The notes beneath the pieces are model-generated. The model was given only the letters and a program-made list of their open reading frames with translations, had not been told where the DNA came from and did not search any database. From positions 5,828,001 to 5,892,000 of the forward strand of contig JACGCM010000560.1 of assembly GCA_014058105.1 (NCBI GenBank): 64,000 nucleotides of DNA, in the 5' to 3' direction. Below are positions 32,828-45,210 of the stretch, piece after piece. Made by a program: the position numbers and the translations under genes. This DNA comes from Kingdonia uniflora. Taxonomy: Eukaryota > Streptophyta > Magnoliopsida > Ranunculales > Circaeasteraceae. The number at the start of each line of letters is the position of its first letter. The stretch's first letter is position 1.

Positions 32828-32984
32828 TTGAGGCTGTAAAGTTGAGAGAAGGGTGTTGACGGTGAAAGGGAACAAGTTTCTAATCGAAGTGAGAAGTGTA
32901 AAAGGGGGAAGATGAAGATATGGGTCATGGAAATCAGGGATTTGGCGGTAAAAGGAATACCGCTCGGTGTTCTTTTCATTACCA

Positions 32985-33185
32985 TTTACCTGCTTCTATT
33001 GGAATAGACTTAGGGTCTGTTCAAATAAAATAGCTCAGTATAAAGTTTATTTGAATAAATTTGGGGTCTATTCGAATAAAACTCCTCCTGTGGAAAATTA
33101 TTCGAATAAGACCTTATTTTGTTCAAATAAAAAGGGTTCTGTTCAAACAGACAAATAGTCTATTCGAATAGACATTGGAAAAACT
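32985..33185. repeat. Cluster of TTCGAA / TTCAAA palindromic repeats
   Basis: Over 200 bases the motif [GT]TC[TG][AG]TTC[GA]AATA[AG]A recurs at least six times, ending in the perfect palindrome GTCTATTCGAATAGAC (about 33158-33173). It lies upstream of the transposase start, between the coding region and the inner terminus, where subterminal transposase-binding repeats are expected. Confidence 0.6.
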
Positions 33186-33369
33186 TATTTTTAAATTCAA
33201 GACTCAAACAACAATGGCTACTTCCTCTGGTGGGTTTTTCACAACGGCTAGTTTTGGATCACAATGGGATACTTATTTTGGATCACAACGGTTAGGTTTG
33301 GATCACAACAGATACTTTTTGCTTTATATATATGTTGGCTGGAGATGCTCTTACAATACTCCTCTACTT

Positions 33370-33855
33370 AAACTCAATAATGTCGAGTTTTTTTGCTCTA
33401 ACACTGGATTCTTCGGTGGTATTTGGCTGGAATGAAGACTACGCCCTGGCCGTATCCATGCAGTATTTTGTTGATAATCCACCTCTTCGAAAACTCAACT
33501 TCAATCAGTTATAGAATAAAATTCATGTCCAATTTAGAATGCACACGAAACTTTGATACCATCCCAGAGATTTATACAACAGGTGGAATGTTATTAAGGC
33601 TAAGTGTGATGAGTTTCATGAGATACGGATGAGTATTGATATACGGGTCAGAGGTGTTCTACTAGCCTATATTCTTCGCCAAGCCAGAGATGAATGGTCC
33701 CGTTCCCGTTCGAGACTCCATACGATATTTTTTTTACCAAAGCTACGTCCCGCCTGATCGTCCTGCAAATTATCGGCTAGAAAACTATGGACGAAATTCG
33801 CTCCCCCTTACTGAATGGTCCGAGTTTATTCCTTTCATCAGACGTGAATGACGAA
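33370..33855 (+). pseudogene. Unidentified plus-strand coding remnant beside the PMD gene
   Basis: With two frameshifts and a stop the plus strand reads SSVVFGWNEDYALAVSMQYF, LRKLNFNQL, then RDLYNRWNVIKAKCDEFHEI and LLAYILRQARDEWSRSRSRL. The composition (Trp, Arg, helical) is like a small Myb/SANT-type accessory protein, but I cannot assign it. It converges on the mobile-domain gene. Confidence 0.3.
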
Positions 33856-34108
33856 TTAAATTTAAATGTATATGTTTTGAGTTATATTTCGTGCGTAGAA
33901 CTACAATTTCAAGAATTGTAATTGCATTTATATTTAAATTCAAGACTCAAAATAAATTGATTAATATTGATTTATATAAAGAAATGTGACATCAGATCAT
34001 ACAAAAACTTATATAGAGAAATAAAACCAACATTTACATTAGAATTTTTTCAACAATGATGTTTACAATAAAAGATTAAGTCTACAAAAACATAAAAAAC
34101 ACCTATAT

Positions 34109-36020
34109 CTACTGAGACGGGTCAGAATCATCTCCAGTACCCCGCCCTCTGCGGCTACTACCTCTTCTCTTGTTTTGCGGACCAGATCCACGCTACTTTG
34201 TCCTCTCGTCACCTCCAGGTGGTAGCGGTACCACCCGTACGTTACACCCTCTCCTCAGATGTAGGTCCTGAACAGGACAAATAAAATTTATAAATATTTT
34301 GAAAAATAAATATGACATTAAGAAAAAAAATAAAAATAAAAACATAAATAAATTACTTATATGAGCATATAGCTGGTCGTATTCACTGTCTAAGTGCCTC
34401 CTCAGATTAGCATTTTCATCAGTAAATTCCTGGAGCCTTTGGGTATCCCGCACAGACTCTGCATAACAAAGTCGTCGCATACCATGAGTCAGGTGCCACA
34501 TCTCCTCTACGTTGTAAGAGGCAGACATGGGTAGCGGGTTCCTCAAGCGGTGAATGGGGAACATCTCACGCCACCCTGTCCACTCTATGTACTACCCCAG
34601 GTCTGGCCCCTCGGGCTCGCCAGGCAAACTGAAGTCCTCTGATAAGCTATGAACCGATGCTGACGTAACCACCACAGATGTAATACCAGCCTTGAGTGTA
34701 GAGGGTCTGAACTGATCTATATTTCCCATCCTCTGGGAATCTATCAATAGGTGGCCTACCTCCCCGGTTTGGTCAGTAAAATATGAGGTGTAAGTCTCTT
34801 ATTCCTCCCCTATCACAAACTGCTCACAGTCAAGGAAGCTGGCCTGTCTCATCGTCTGTAAATCTGCTGGACTAATATGTGGCGACATGCTAATCAAAGG
34901 ATCCATAGGAATACCCGTAGTGCCAGTCAATTGCCTCTAACATCTATCCCCCAAGTAATACTCGCAGTTTATATTTGGGACTTGAAGTGGCATTATCTTA
35001 CGGGATAGGAGCGACGCAGTCCGTACGTCATCTAACTTAGATACCACAAATTCTAACTAAGGTTGCCAGGTGATCGTCTCAATAGTTTGGTGTTCAATGC
35101 GGTATCTGCCAAGAATAAACAAATTGGTTGCCTGGTCATTTGTTTTCCTCCTGTTCCCTCCTCCCATGTTCTGCAGCGCGGATAGGCTGAGAACTTGACC
35201 TCTTTCTTGACTATAGGGTGACCAACCCCACAATACTCGTACAACCAATACTGCATTTCGGGACAACATACAAAATAATTAAAAAGTATATTTAAGACGT
35301 TTATTGGAATATATTTGATTTATAGCTTTTAAGGAAAAAGTGTTAGTGTACCTCAAGAAGTTAGGAAAATCTAGTGATTGTAGCCCCGGTCGTGACTATG
35401 GTATCCAAACCATGGTACAAGGAAGCAAGAATTGTAGAGCACTAGTCATATTGGGCCGCCTCGCCTAAATTGGCCACGACCGCGAGATGTCCAAGCGGGA
35501 TGGTGTCGCTGTTCATTTGGAACTACAAATGTCCCATCATGAAGCGGATTAAAGCACAAGCAATAGTAATATCATTCTCCCGATCAGCTACGATGGTCAA
35601 GTACGTCCTCAAATGTTAAATGCTGACGTTCCCACTATTTATATTGCTGGATTTAATATTGGGGTGCAATTGCCTCACATTGGATAAAATTTTCCATCCG
35701 TCGTCATACAACACCTGTGTCGGATATCGACCGATTGGCAATGATGTCAGCATCTGGAAATCTAATAGAGTGACCCCTATCTATATACATGGGAACAAAA
35801 ATGTGTGTGTTGTCGGCCACCAATGCTCTATAAGTGCCTGAATTAGGCGATTATCAAAATTGCCCAAGCGTATATCCATAAAATGCCCAAATATCTTTAC
35901 CACGACATCCCTTATAGGTGAAATTGTGGAAATATCTTTCCAAACTATAATCACCGTAGTGAATGTGCCGTGCAGATGCATCGAATTCTGATTCTGTTCA
36001 TTGGAGTATTTTGTCAAACA
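34109..36020 (-). pseudogene. Plant mobile domain (PMD, MAIN-like) gene remnant
   Basis: At 35880-35780 the minus strand reads DNRLIQALIEHWWPTTHTFL followed by FPC, then one frame over GVTLLDFQMLTSLPIG. This is the start of the PMD fold found in MAIN-like proteins and in transposons that carried it. Later blocks include MQYWLYEYCGVGHPI (35256 on) and LTHGMRRLCYAESVRDTQRL with a coiled coil (34500-34380). The end is basic, RRGSSRRGRGTGDDSDPSQ, before TAG at 34111-34109. PMD genes have moved repeatedly between host genome and transposons. This copy is fragmented. Its position inside Harbinger-type ends suggests capture. Confidence 0.6.
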
Positions 36021-36620
36021 CTTGATTTATGGAAATAACAAATTCACAATTACACTAAAACTTATCGTGAGTTCCTTGCTAGTGTAATAGATATGATTGA
36101 CGCCGTCTGGGAGTTAGGTAATAAACCTCTGCGGGTAGTTTTCTTTGGGTGGGCTTGGTATAGGTTGGGTTTCTTAGACATCTTCAAATTCTACTCGCTT
36201 TTTCTTCCTTTCGGACCTCGATCGAGTTACGACTCACTCTGAATCTCTTGTCACTCTAAACCCAGGTAATGTACTGGGGTGTAGGTCTCCCTTTAGCATA
36301 TGCATTATGCTTTGAAAGAAACTAGAAATTTTTTCAGGTATACCTTCGTATTGAGAGAGAGAGAGAGAGATGAGGAAACACTGTTATAAAACTCGAGTTA
36401 GAAGTAATTTTTTCTTAACAGTTGAAGCAGCAGTAAAATGATTGCCGCGCGGTAAAAGGATCACCGCACGGTATTTTGAACTCTTCTAAAAAAAATACAA
36501 AAAACATACATCACCAACCCAAACTTGCTGCTGGGAGAGGCCAGGTGTGGGTTGGGTTTTTTATGGGCCCCCTATAAGAGCCCATACCCAAACTCAAATT
36601 GGCTGCTAGAGATGCTCTAA

Positions 36621-36993
36621 GTATCTTGAAGAATAAATGAGTTTGTTACATTTTTGAGGTAATAAAAGCTTTAAATCTCAACTAATCATATCTTGCCAAG
36701 TAGACTCCTTAATGAGTATTTAAAGAGAGGCCCCTTGCTAGATCAACTCTCTTTGGGTAAATCTTCGGGATATCTCTGATGTGCAAGACTTAGATCCTAG
36801 AACTAGAACAAGACACTTAATGACGTTAATTCCACATCATGGCAAGAAGCTATGAAATCAAAAATAGAGTCCATGTATGTATTATAGGCGTAGAAATACG
36901 TAGAATTAATATGCCTAAGATTATCATTTTAATTGTCTTGATTTCTTATTTTATTATGTTACTAGCATTTCCTTATTTTTAGACATTTATCAC
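36621..36993. other. Spacer between Harbinger region and Athila LTR
   Basis: AT-rich, no frame or repeat recognised. Confidence 0.4.
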
Positions 36994-37982
36994 TGTTGGA
37001 GTTAATAAGTAGAAAAGACCGGTAATTGAAGGTACAAAGAGCAAAACTATCTCCAACAGTCTCTCAAGTGCAAGGAAGATGTATATATTCAATGTATTTA
37101 GATATTTACTCCAAGGAATGAAGAAAATCAAGGGTTTTACAAGGATTAACTTGAGAAGACTTATCTATATATAGGATAGAGTTTAAAGAAGATAAAAATT
37201 ATCTGATGTGAAGCTTATCTCTACTTAAAGATAGAGTGTTAAAAATATAAATAAGTCTCTCCTATCTCCTATAAATAAGAGAGCCATTCAATGAATTTTT
37301 GATCTGAGACTAGAGTAATAAAGTTTTTTTTTCTCTCTCTCCTTTTATTTTATTCTTTTAACTTAAGTTGTGATCAACACCATTAATGGAGAACTAGTCT
37401 CCTTAGCTTAGGCTAAAGATCGACCATTCGGTGAAGTGAGCTAAATTGATATGTTAATAGTAGTTTAGATCTAGAATTAATCTTCAATTATCCGATTTGC
37501 AGTTACAAAGAGTTGATCCAGCCATGACAACTCTAAGTTACTTCGGATATGAGGAAGATGCCAAATTAGCCATATTCGGTTATTTTCACGCCCAAAGAGA
37601 ATTCTAAATCATTTGAGTTAGTACTATCCACCTCACCATGGAAAGAAGTTTACAAACCCTAGATCTTAGACTCGGATTGACATAGCCATGGCTATTACGT
37701 GCGGATATAAGCTATCATTTTCATATCGTTTTAGTAAACAAAATTGGAGGTGATCCAAAGCCTAAGTCATATTCTCAATATTGTTACCAAATTAGTAAGT
37801 TAGAGTAAACTTTAGTCTAAAAACATTTTCCAAAATTAGTATAACAATCGTTATTAGCTAGCTCCGTAGAATAGATTTTTAATACGTTTACTCACTGAGG
37901 AAATCAACCCCCGCTTGCCCTTACTACCTACGACATCCGTAATTTTGAACGGGGTATTTAGAACTGAGTTTTTCTCGCATCA
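36994..37982 (+). repeat. 5' LTR of an Athila-like element (boundary at left uncertain)
   Basis: The inner end ...TCTCGCATCA directly precedes a tRNA-Asp-type primer site. The proposed outer end TGTTGGAGTTAATAAG gives a length near 990 bp and TG...CA ends. No second LTR is found in the window, so the left boundary is a guess. Confidence 0.5.
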
Positions 37983-37986
37983 AAAT

Positions 37987-38004
37987 TGGCGCCGTTGCCG
38001 GGGA
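37987..38004 (+). promoter_or_regulatory. Primer-binding site complementary to tRNA-Asp
   Basis: TGGCGCCGTTGCCGGGGA is intact 4 bases inside the LTR end. It is the established Athila-group site, complementary to the 3' end of plant tRNA-Asp. Confidence 0.85.
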
Positions 38005-39400
38005 GGCAACAGTCTATTAAAAATTAAAATTTCCATTTTAACAATTTAATTTATTATCTTATTTTTAGTTGTTAAGTTTGCCGATTAGTTTTATGATTAG
38101 TATTATAGTTTAGAAAGAACAATTAGTCTTTTGGAAGTTGTACGTGAACAAATAAAAAAATTAAAAACATCACAGTAGGCAGTCTCCAATTTTTATTAGT
38201 CTATGCATGAAATTAGATGTCTATTTATATATAGTTGGATATTAAACTTATGTTAATCTATATTCTTTCTATGTGTCTTTACTGTCCAGATGGTGCTTCT
38301 ATCTCATGACAACAATTTAAGCACTCAGATCGAAGTACTGTGTATCATGTATCGACTTTAGCCATTTAAGCTTATCTTTAAGTAGCCTTGTTTATTGTTA
38401 GAAATAGTAATGTATATCATGCATCCAAGTACTACTGCCACTACTGGCCACTTTACCATTTAAGTTACATTATTAACTTCTTATATTTTATTTTAGTAAC
38501 ATCTCTTTCTAAATGCACTAACTAGTAGCATCATTTATCAAAGCTATTAGTTGTGATATCTTTATTTTTCTTTTATATTATCATTAATATCTAATCCTTT
38601 GATTTATTTTTAAGTGTCATTTTTTTTATAAAATTGGACAGTAAGCATAAAGCTTTTGAGTACATATTTGGAATATAAAACATGCGAAAAGCTTAAAGCA
38701 TCTTTCTAATCCATCTTTTGCCCCCCTAAGTGAAGTAAAGGGGCGGCCACAACTTCATCGAAAAACAATTATTATAGGTTGGTCCTTTCTTTAAACTTTA
38801 CATATAAAAGGGATTCATGACCACTTTGCCTTGGCATTAGGAAAGTAAATCGCGTGGACTGTACAAATATAGGCTTTAACTGGTAGGACTCTTCTGCAGG
38901 ATTTTATCACCCAAAGGAATTCCAGCGAGTGGAACCTCCCACCTAGAGATATGGAAAAATCTGTATCACACATTATGAACTGTCCCAAGCTTTAAATTTA
39001 ATTAAAACTTATAAGCTATTAGTAAGATTTCCAAGGGATTTCATTGCCTGTGGAACTAGGAGGTACCAGACCGGTGTACCAACACGGATTCATTAGAAGC
39101 ACTTCAGCTAAGTGTCGCGAACCATTAGTTGTTAAGTGACATCACCATTCTATATAAGTCACGTACGATAAGGCGAGGCACATGGGCATGTGGATTGGTG
39201 CCCAAACACTAGGACCGTTGCTAGTATAGTAAAGCTTTCGTGTTAGGAATCACAGACTAGCCTGACCTACCCAGTTTGATTTACATCTAGATTTAGATTG
39301 ACTTATTTGAATATAACTTTAAAAACCGTTGTTGTGTTTATCTTGAATTGTGTATTTAAATTCCTATTGGATTTGCAATTCTATTTCATTTTGTTAGTAC
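38005..39400 (+). other. Untranslated leader of the Athila relic
   Basis: About 1.4 kb between primer site and gag start with no open frame worth noting; Athila elements usually have a long leader. Confidence 0.5.
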
Positions 39401-41370
39401 ATGCCCAAGTACGATTGGATTAGGAAATACATTGATATACCACCGAATCTTAAAATAGATAATACGGTTAACCAAGTTCAATAGGAGGACCTTCACGCCA
39501 TAAATGACCTTAAAATTGAAAAAGAATTTCTACATGAACCTGAACCAATGGGTGACAAATCACTTAGGGAGCTTTTTGCTCCCATTTTGGAAAACTCGCC
39601 TAAATGCATTAAGTTGCCCATTATTACCGCAACCCAGTTCGATATCAAACCTTCAATTTTGAACCTAATTCTACCTTTTCATGGTCTATATATAATCAAG
39701 ACCAGTATTTACATATCGATGAATTCAAGTCTATTTACCAAACATTTTTATGTAAGGACATTGCAATGGAGTACATCTATTTACTTATTTTCCCATTCTC
39801 TTTAAAAGACAAGGCAAAATGTTGGCTTAATTCTTTGCCACATGAGTCAATTGACAAGTAGGATACCTTTAAACAAAAGTTTAAAATAAAGTTTTTCACC
39901 ATGCAAAAGACTGACCTTTTAAAACGTGATATCTCTGATTTTCTTCAAGAAGACGGAGAATTTTTTTACAAAGCTGGGAACATTTTAAGGGAAAAAATGT
40001 TGTCCCTATCATGGTTTTGACAAATGGAGATTAATCAAATTCTTTTTGCACGGGTTGACTCTTTGTACCCGTGAATTAATCGAAGCTCATAGCTCAGGAA
40101 AATTCCAGGATATGGATGAAACTATCACGTATGCATTTCTTGATAAATATGTGGAGACATCCCGGCAATGGGACTTTACTTCTCGTGATCGTAGGCCCAT
40201 TAGAAAAGGAGGAATCCTTGAATTGCCTGAAAGCTTTGAATTAAAAATCTAACTGGACTCTCTGACACGTAAAGTCGAGGCTATGGCTATTATAAAAGTA
40301 GTAACCCCTGAATCATCATCAATCCCTGAGGTCTACAATTTATGCAATGATCTACCTTATTATGCACACACGTGTCTCAAACTCCCTGAGTTAAAATTTT
40401 AATCCAGACCATTTTAATGTAATCCTGAACAATAAAAGGAGACAATACTAAAACAATTTTGGTAGAGCTCCTTGGAAAAATAACCTAGCATTTTCTTGAA
40501 GGAATTAAATGTAAGGACCGTCCTGTTATAATTCTCTATCATAAAAGTAGAATTAAACATACTAGACCCAACAAGTTCACCTAGTTGGATTGAACTCGAC
40601 ACTATAATAGTTTCTAGTAGAGATTAAGGGGGGTACCTAACAAAATTTTAGGGAACTTTAAACAATATGAGCCTTTACTTAGATGTTAGACACCCAAATT
40701 GGTCAAATACCAAGCCAATTAAGTGAACGAGAAAAAGAAAAATTCCCAAGTCAACCAATTGCTAACCCGAGGGATGCCTTTGAGGTTCATACCCAGCAGA
40801 GCTCACTTGAGAATATTAAAATTGCTCAAGTAGTTATGACCCTTAGGAAGAAGAGAACTATAGAAAGCAAGACCAGATCCTATGCCATCAACTAAGAACA
40901 ATTTAGTTCCCAAATCTCAGGAAAAAAAATCCCCAAAAAATTCAATATCTATCCCGCCTAAATCAGTAGCATCTAGGCCCAACCATGTTTCAACACTACC
41001 ACACCTAGTAGACAAGCCTTATGTGCCTAGGGCCCCATTTCCTAATAGACTTGTTCTAGCCAAAAAGGACAAAGGCCTAAAAGATATTCTCGAATTACTT
41101 AAACAAGTACGAATTAATATTTTTCTCTTGCACACTATTGATCAGGTCCCCGCATACGCTAAATTTCTCAAGGAATTGTGTACAAAGAAACGCAGAGAAA
41201 AAGTAAGGAAGAATTCCTTTAGTACTGAACAAGTTAGCTCCATCCTACCATTTATAATTCTGATCAAATTAAAGGAGCCAGAATGCCTCACCATTCCAAT
41301 AATAATATGTAAACATTATTTATAACAGACCTTTCTTGATCTTGGGGCTAGTGTATACCTTAGGAAAGTA
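39401..41370 (+). pseudogene. Athila gag and first residues of protease
   Basis: ATG at 39401 gives MPKYDWIRKYIDIPPNLKI. Then come SLRELFAPILENSPKCIKLP, the capsid core FSLKDKAKCWLNSLPHESI (about 39800), and LCTRELIEAHSSGKFQDMDE (40046-40252). QIGQIPSQLSEREKEKFPSQ follows at about 40690. The linker VDKPYVPRAPFPNRLV leads to PAYAKFLKELCTKKRREKV (41150-41220). The protease site appears one frame over as LDLGASVYL at 41337-41365. Successive blocks are in order but need at least five frameshifts. This is characteristic of the Athila gag family. Confidence 0.8.
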
Positions 41371-42768
41371 AGTCACAACTCTTACAAAGACAATCAGATA
41401 AGTTAAAAGCTTTGCTCACGACAAGGGCGTCGAGCTTATTGAGTGTGGGAGGGTTATGACGCGGTTGTATGCATATCTCAGTACGGTCATTACCACCGAA
41501 GTTTGGCACATATGTAGGACAAGTGAAGATGCCATTTTTAAGTCCTCATTAGGAGATATGCAATAAAAAGTCCTCCATAGTTCAAGGAACTTTGTAATGC
41601 CAAAGTAGCGACCACCTTTCCTTCAATCGAGTTAAGTATGGATGTTTAAAAACTTGTAGATGCCATCTATCGCTCAATAGCTAGATAATGGGGACCACAA
41701 AGTTTAGTAGAGCATAACGTTGCCACATAAATAGAAGATGTCTCATGGGTTTTTCCAAGTTCATACAGAATGCCTTTATGTCTAACCTCGATGATTTTGC
41801 TGGCGGAAGGGTCAATCAGAGGTCCCACACCTTAATAAGCTTCCTCAAGTATTGTTGGTGGTAAGATAAAGTGGCCGTGCCTTAGCAGAGTGTATGCTAC
41901 CTTATATGGAGCTATCTCCTTTGCCCAAGTGAACTGCAAGTACCAGTTCAGTCCCATACTGATAAGGCAAGAGTGCCACATCTTGATCTTGTATCCCAGA
42001 TATTTTGTAAGAAATGCGAATACAGTTTGAAGAACTTTGCCGATTTAGTTGAGGGAGAAGTTATGCAGTTTGAGAGTACGACAAATGTTCCATAGTAGAT
42101 AGGAAGAGTTTACCCTAGGTTTAATAGGCTTTATCCTCACCCCTCGCAGAAGAAGTCCTCAATGAGGAAGTCAAGCTTATTAAGTGTGAGAGAGTATAGT
42201 TTGAAGCCGAGATTCACAGAAGATTGAATTCTCAGAATGTAAAGGCATTGTGCGGCTCAAAGGAAGAGTTCACGGGTATGACTTAGAAGGAAGCACACTT
42301 TATTGATGGGATTACAGATATCCACGTCTGGCTTTTCAAAGGAGACGTCAGGTTTGTTGAGAAGAATGACATTTCTAATACATTAGGGGAGAAGGCGTTA
42401 TGTAGAGGAAGCAACAGATTTCAGAGGGCGCGATACTAAAAACACCTCCCATATACATATCAGAAGGTTATCGCCGTGGGATGGTATTAAGAAGAATAGG
42501 CATGAACTCCAGAGCAGAAAGAAGCTCCAGTCACCATAACACTCCAAGTTGAAGGCCGAAGATCATGGTTCAGTTGTGATGACCATAATTGTCACATTAA
42601 GACTAGTAGTTTGCTTTAGTATCTGCCAGTATAAAAAAATGTGTAGTGCTTCGAACTGAGTATGGGAGAGTGTTAGTATCTTGAGGATGCAGAAAGATTG
42701 AATCCTTGCAGGGCCGTATTAAGGAAGAGTTCTCGATGAGGACGTCGAGATTATTAAGTACAGGAGAG
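41371..42768 (+). other. Degenerate Ty3 3'-end sequence with three related repeats
   Basis: A 30-40 bp block, best read as GACGTCGAGCTTATTAAGTG followed by a GGGAGAGT-type purine run, occurs near 41427, 42167 and 42738. The last copy sits directly before TGTGACACCCC, as a polypurine tract before a 3' LTR would. The stretches between are non-coding and may be decayed, tandemly duplicated element ends. Confidence 0.45.
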
Positions 42769-43700
42769 TGTGACACCCCAGTGAACGCCAAGGAAATATA
42801 CCCAAGCATTTTAGGTTTTGACCTTGGATATATGTTATTTATATCCTAATTTAGCTATGCGCCAAGTTTTGTCAAAAATGGATTTGGTTAAAGGGGCGAG
42901 AAGTGCCAGTACGCTTTGCCTCCACTTTTAATGTTTCCTTTTGGAAACAAACTATTTACTTAGTAGCTATATTAAGGAGAAAGTTGGTCTAAACCTCCCC
43001 ATGAAAAAATGAGCTTTCTAACTTTGTCATCTAGGACTCCAGTTCATGGACTATCTACAAGGGATGCTCATGAGTTCTTCTTGACATAGGAAATGCAAAG
43101 AGACATTGCCTTACAATGTGGGCCGCATTTCCAGATAGGGCTGAATAGAGGGACCATTATGCCCCACGAGCCAACCGAGACAGATATAAATGACTATACT
43201 ATTTGAGTTGCCTGCCATCCAGCTAGTCCAGGCTCGTCGCCCCTTTTATATATTTGGGACCTTGCATAATAGGCTACCCTGATCTACTACAAGGATAGGT
43301 GTACTAGAAGTACTCGTGCATAGTCATGGGTAATTACACTGTAGGGATTATTAAGGGAGCCTTCAGCGTTGCTGCCTATTCTAAATACTTATTTGATGAC
43401 CGTTCTCAAGTATTGAGGATGATTCAGATGTCGATCTAACATCTGAGAGTATATTCCACAGACACAACTGTGCCCAGTGAAGAAGGCTTGTGCGTGTCGG
43501 CCACACATGCATGTATGCCGCACGACCTCATATTCTACTGTACTCCAGGTACTGTAGAGGTGGTCCTGAGCCGGGTAGTGATATTGAGGATATATAGGGT
43601 TTTGTTAATCTCGAGGAGGGGGTTTCTTGAACTTAAGGTCGTACCTTTTGAAGAAGGATGATATTTTGAGGAGCTGGAGAACAAGACGTTTTTTTTGTGA
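42769..43700 (+). repeat. LTR-like sequence beginning TGTGACACCCC
   Basis: It starts right after a purine-rich GTACAGGAGAG and has the TGTGACACCCC start seen in chromovirus-type LTRs. GCCCCTTTTATATATTTGGG at about 43238 is a possible TATA region. The right end is not clear. A 63-codon frame at 43470-43661 lies inside and is probably chance. Confidence 0.45.
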
Positions 43701-43799
43701 AGATCAATACCTATTATAGAGGAGTAATGATAAATGTCTGGCTTCAGATCAAATCTCTAACCCTATTATTACTGTAGAAATCTAAAGATTTTTTTAGAA

Positions 43800-43940
43800 G
43801 AGACCCGAATTCAGACCCGGCCCGACCCGATCACTCCTGTTCGGGTTTTGGACCTGGTCTGTTTGGGCTCAATTCTAGATATTGGTGCCCCGAGTATCTC
43901 AGATCCAATTAAACCTGGTCTTGAACCCTAGCTGATCTGA
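43800..43940. repeat. Fragment rich in GACCCG / CGGGT motifs, hAT-like
   Basis: CCCGGCCCGACCCGATCA followed by TTCGGGTTTTGGACCTGG and ending TGATCTGACCCG resembles the insertion at 47599-48458 in composition and motif. No ends or duplication are visible. Confidence 0.3.
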
Positions 43941-44049
43941 CCCGTGTACTGCCTAAGCTGTAGCTGCTTCACTTGTTGCTTCGCAATTAAATTCCTTTCC
44001 AGCCCACTACTGAATAAGGTAATTATGGGTATCATTCCAATTTGTGCAT

Positions 44050-45209
44050 ATTACCAAAGCAATTCTATTTTTGTAGCCTCTGAAGGTAAACTTAAATCTT
44101 GTACTACATCAATGATACCAACCATACCAGTTAATTTCCTATTTGGTTCTCAAGACTCTTCAATTACCTCATCTTCCACACACACCTTTGGTCATTTTTG
44201 TTACTTTTATCCTTTTACCATGATGGCTGCAACTCAGGATGCAATTTCCAACATTTTTATTTCAAATGTTAATCCGTCTTGCACTTATCGCATAATACTT
44301 TGTTGTTGTTAGCCACTGCATGATCTTCTTCTTTTTGCCCTTTCAGAACCTTGCTCCCCAAGTATTTCCTTGATTGGATTATTCTTGGAAAAGTCAAGTT
44401 TGTCCCTCCTACCCAAATGAGCGATTCTTCATCTCGATGTTCATGGCCTTTCTACAAGAATCTCAATGTAAATAATAGGGAAAAGTGTTAACTCTCTCCT
44501 AAGATGGAAATATACTCCTCAATTATTTTTTATGACATCTGGATCTGTCAAATTTACACACAAAGCCATCACTTATTTATAAAACTTTTTAGTACATTTT
44601 TGCACACTTTGACCCTTCCTATGTTATAGGAATTACCATTGTTCTTTGTGGTGATCCTTATATTCAATGGGGAAAATATAGTTTCACAAGGCGATAACAA
44701 GCCAGGACCAATAAGTCATTGGGGGTTTAAGGCATAAAGCCAACTCTAATGTATGGGCTTTTCGCCATTTAAGTTCATGACCCCAAGCTTTAGTCTTGCA
44801 AATCTAACCTTTTGTACCTTCATGTAGGTTTTAGTATTAAAGTACACCTCTAATGCCTTTAGCCACCCATCCAATATAAATGGAGTGAGAGTTTCATCTC
44901 CCTATTAGGGTTTAACCTGGTTATTAGAAGATTCGGCATCAGGAGTTTTTTACCCGTTATCATGTCTCTTTCCTCTCAGTTGAAAAGACCCTTGTATTAA
45001 TTCTATCATCATCTTCATATTTTTCTTTATCCCTTGCACATCTCTAACAAGTTTCTCCGTATATACTAGATTCCTTGGGCAAATTTGTCGTTGTTGTACT
45101 TTCCTTTTTGCTGATGTTGGGATCAATAGGTAGCACTTCTTCACCCTTAGACCTCAGCCCTTACGTAAAGATTTCTCAAAACAGATAAATTAAAATTGGC
45201 TCTGATACC
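44050..45209 (-). mobile_element. Ty3/gypsy gag relic with tRNA-Met primer site
   Basis: The minus strand begins with GGTATCAGAGCCAA at 45209-45196, the usual initiator tRNA-Met site. It then carries gag-like text: a helix (45144-44950), LDGWLKALEVYFNTKTYMKV (about 44870-44800), and a CCHC-type knuckle LCDKCKTD.HLK.KCWKLHPE (44296-44240) with two stops inside. The LTR should lie to the right of 45210 but its outer end is not evident. Confidence 0.6.
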
Positions 45210-45210
45210 G

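Larger units (their letters stand above)
29471..36617. mobile_element. PIF/Harbinger-like DNA transposon region, 7.1 kb, flanked by TAA
   Basis: TAA precedes 29471 and follows 36617. The right end reads GGCTGCTAGAGATGCTC, a common plant Harbinger terminus. Its reverse complement begins GAGCATCTCTAGCAGCCAAT, followed by TTGAGTTTGGGT. The left end begins GAGTTTGGGTTGGG, as if the first 22 bases were lost by recombination between two GAGs. Inside both ends the blocks CCCAGCAGCAA and ACCGCG.GGNAATC recur in inverted orientation. The region contains ORF1, a DDE transposase and a plant-mobile-domain gene. A second right-type end (GGCTGGAGATGCTC followed by TTA) lies at 33334-33353, so a nested or compound structure is possible. 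Confidence 0.5.
36994..41370 (+). mobile_element. Athila-clade Ty3/gypsy relic: LTR, primer site, leader, gag, first protease residues
   Basis: The order LTR, TGGCGCCGTTGCCGGGGA, a long leader and an Athila-type gag is clear. Similarity stops in the protease at LDLGASVYLRK near 41370, where unrelated degenerate DNA begins. RT, RNase H, integrase and the 3' LTR are missing. Confidence 0.75.

Noticed and set aside
43944..44312. A 122-codon plus-strand ORF with many Cys
   Set aside because: It is the complement of the minus-strand gag zinc-knuckle region (CDKCK...CWKLHPE), which explains it better.
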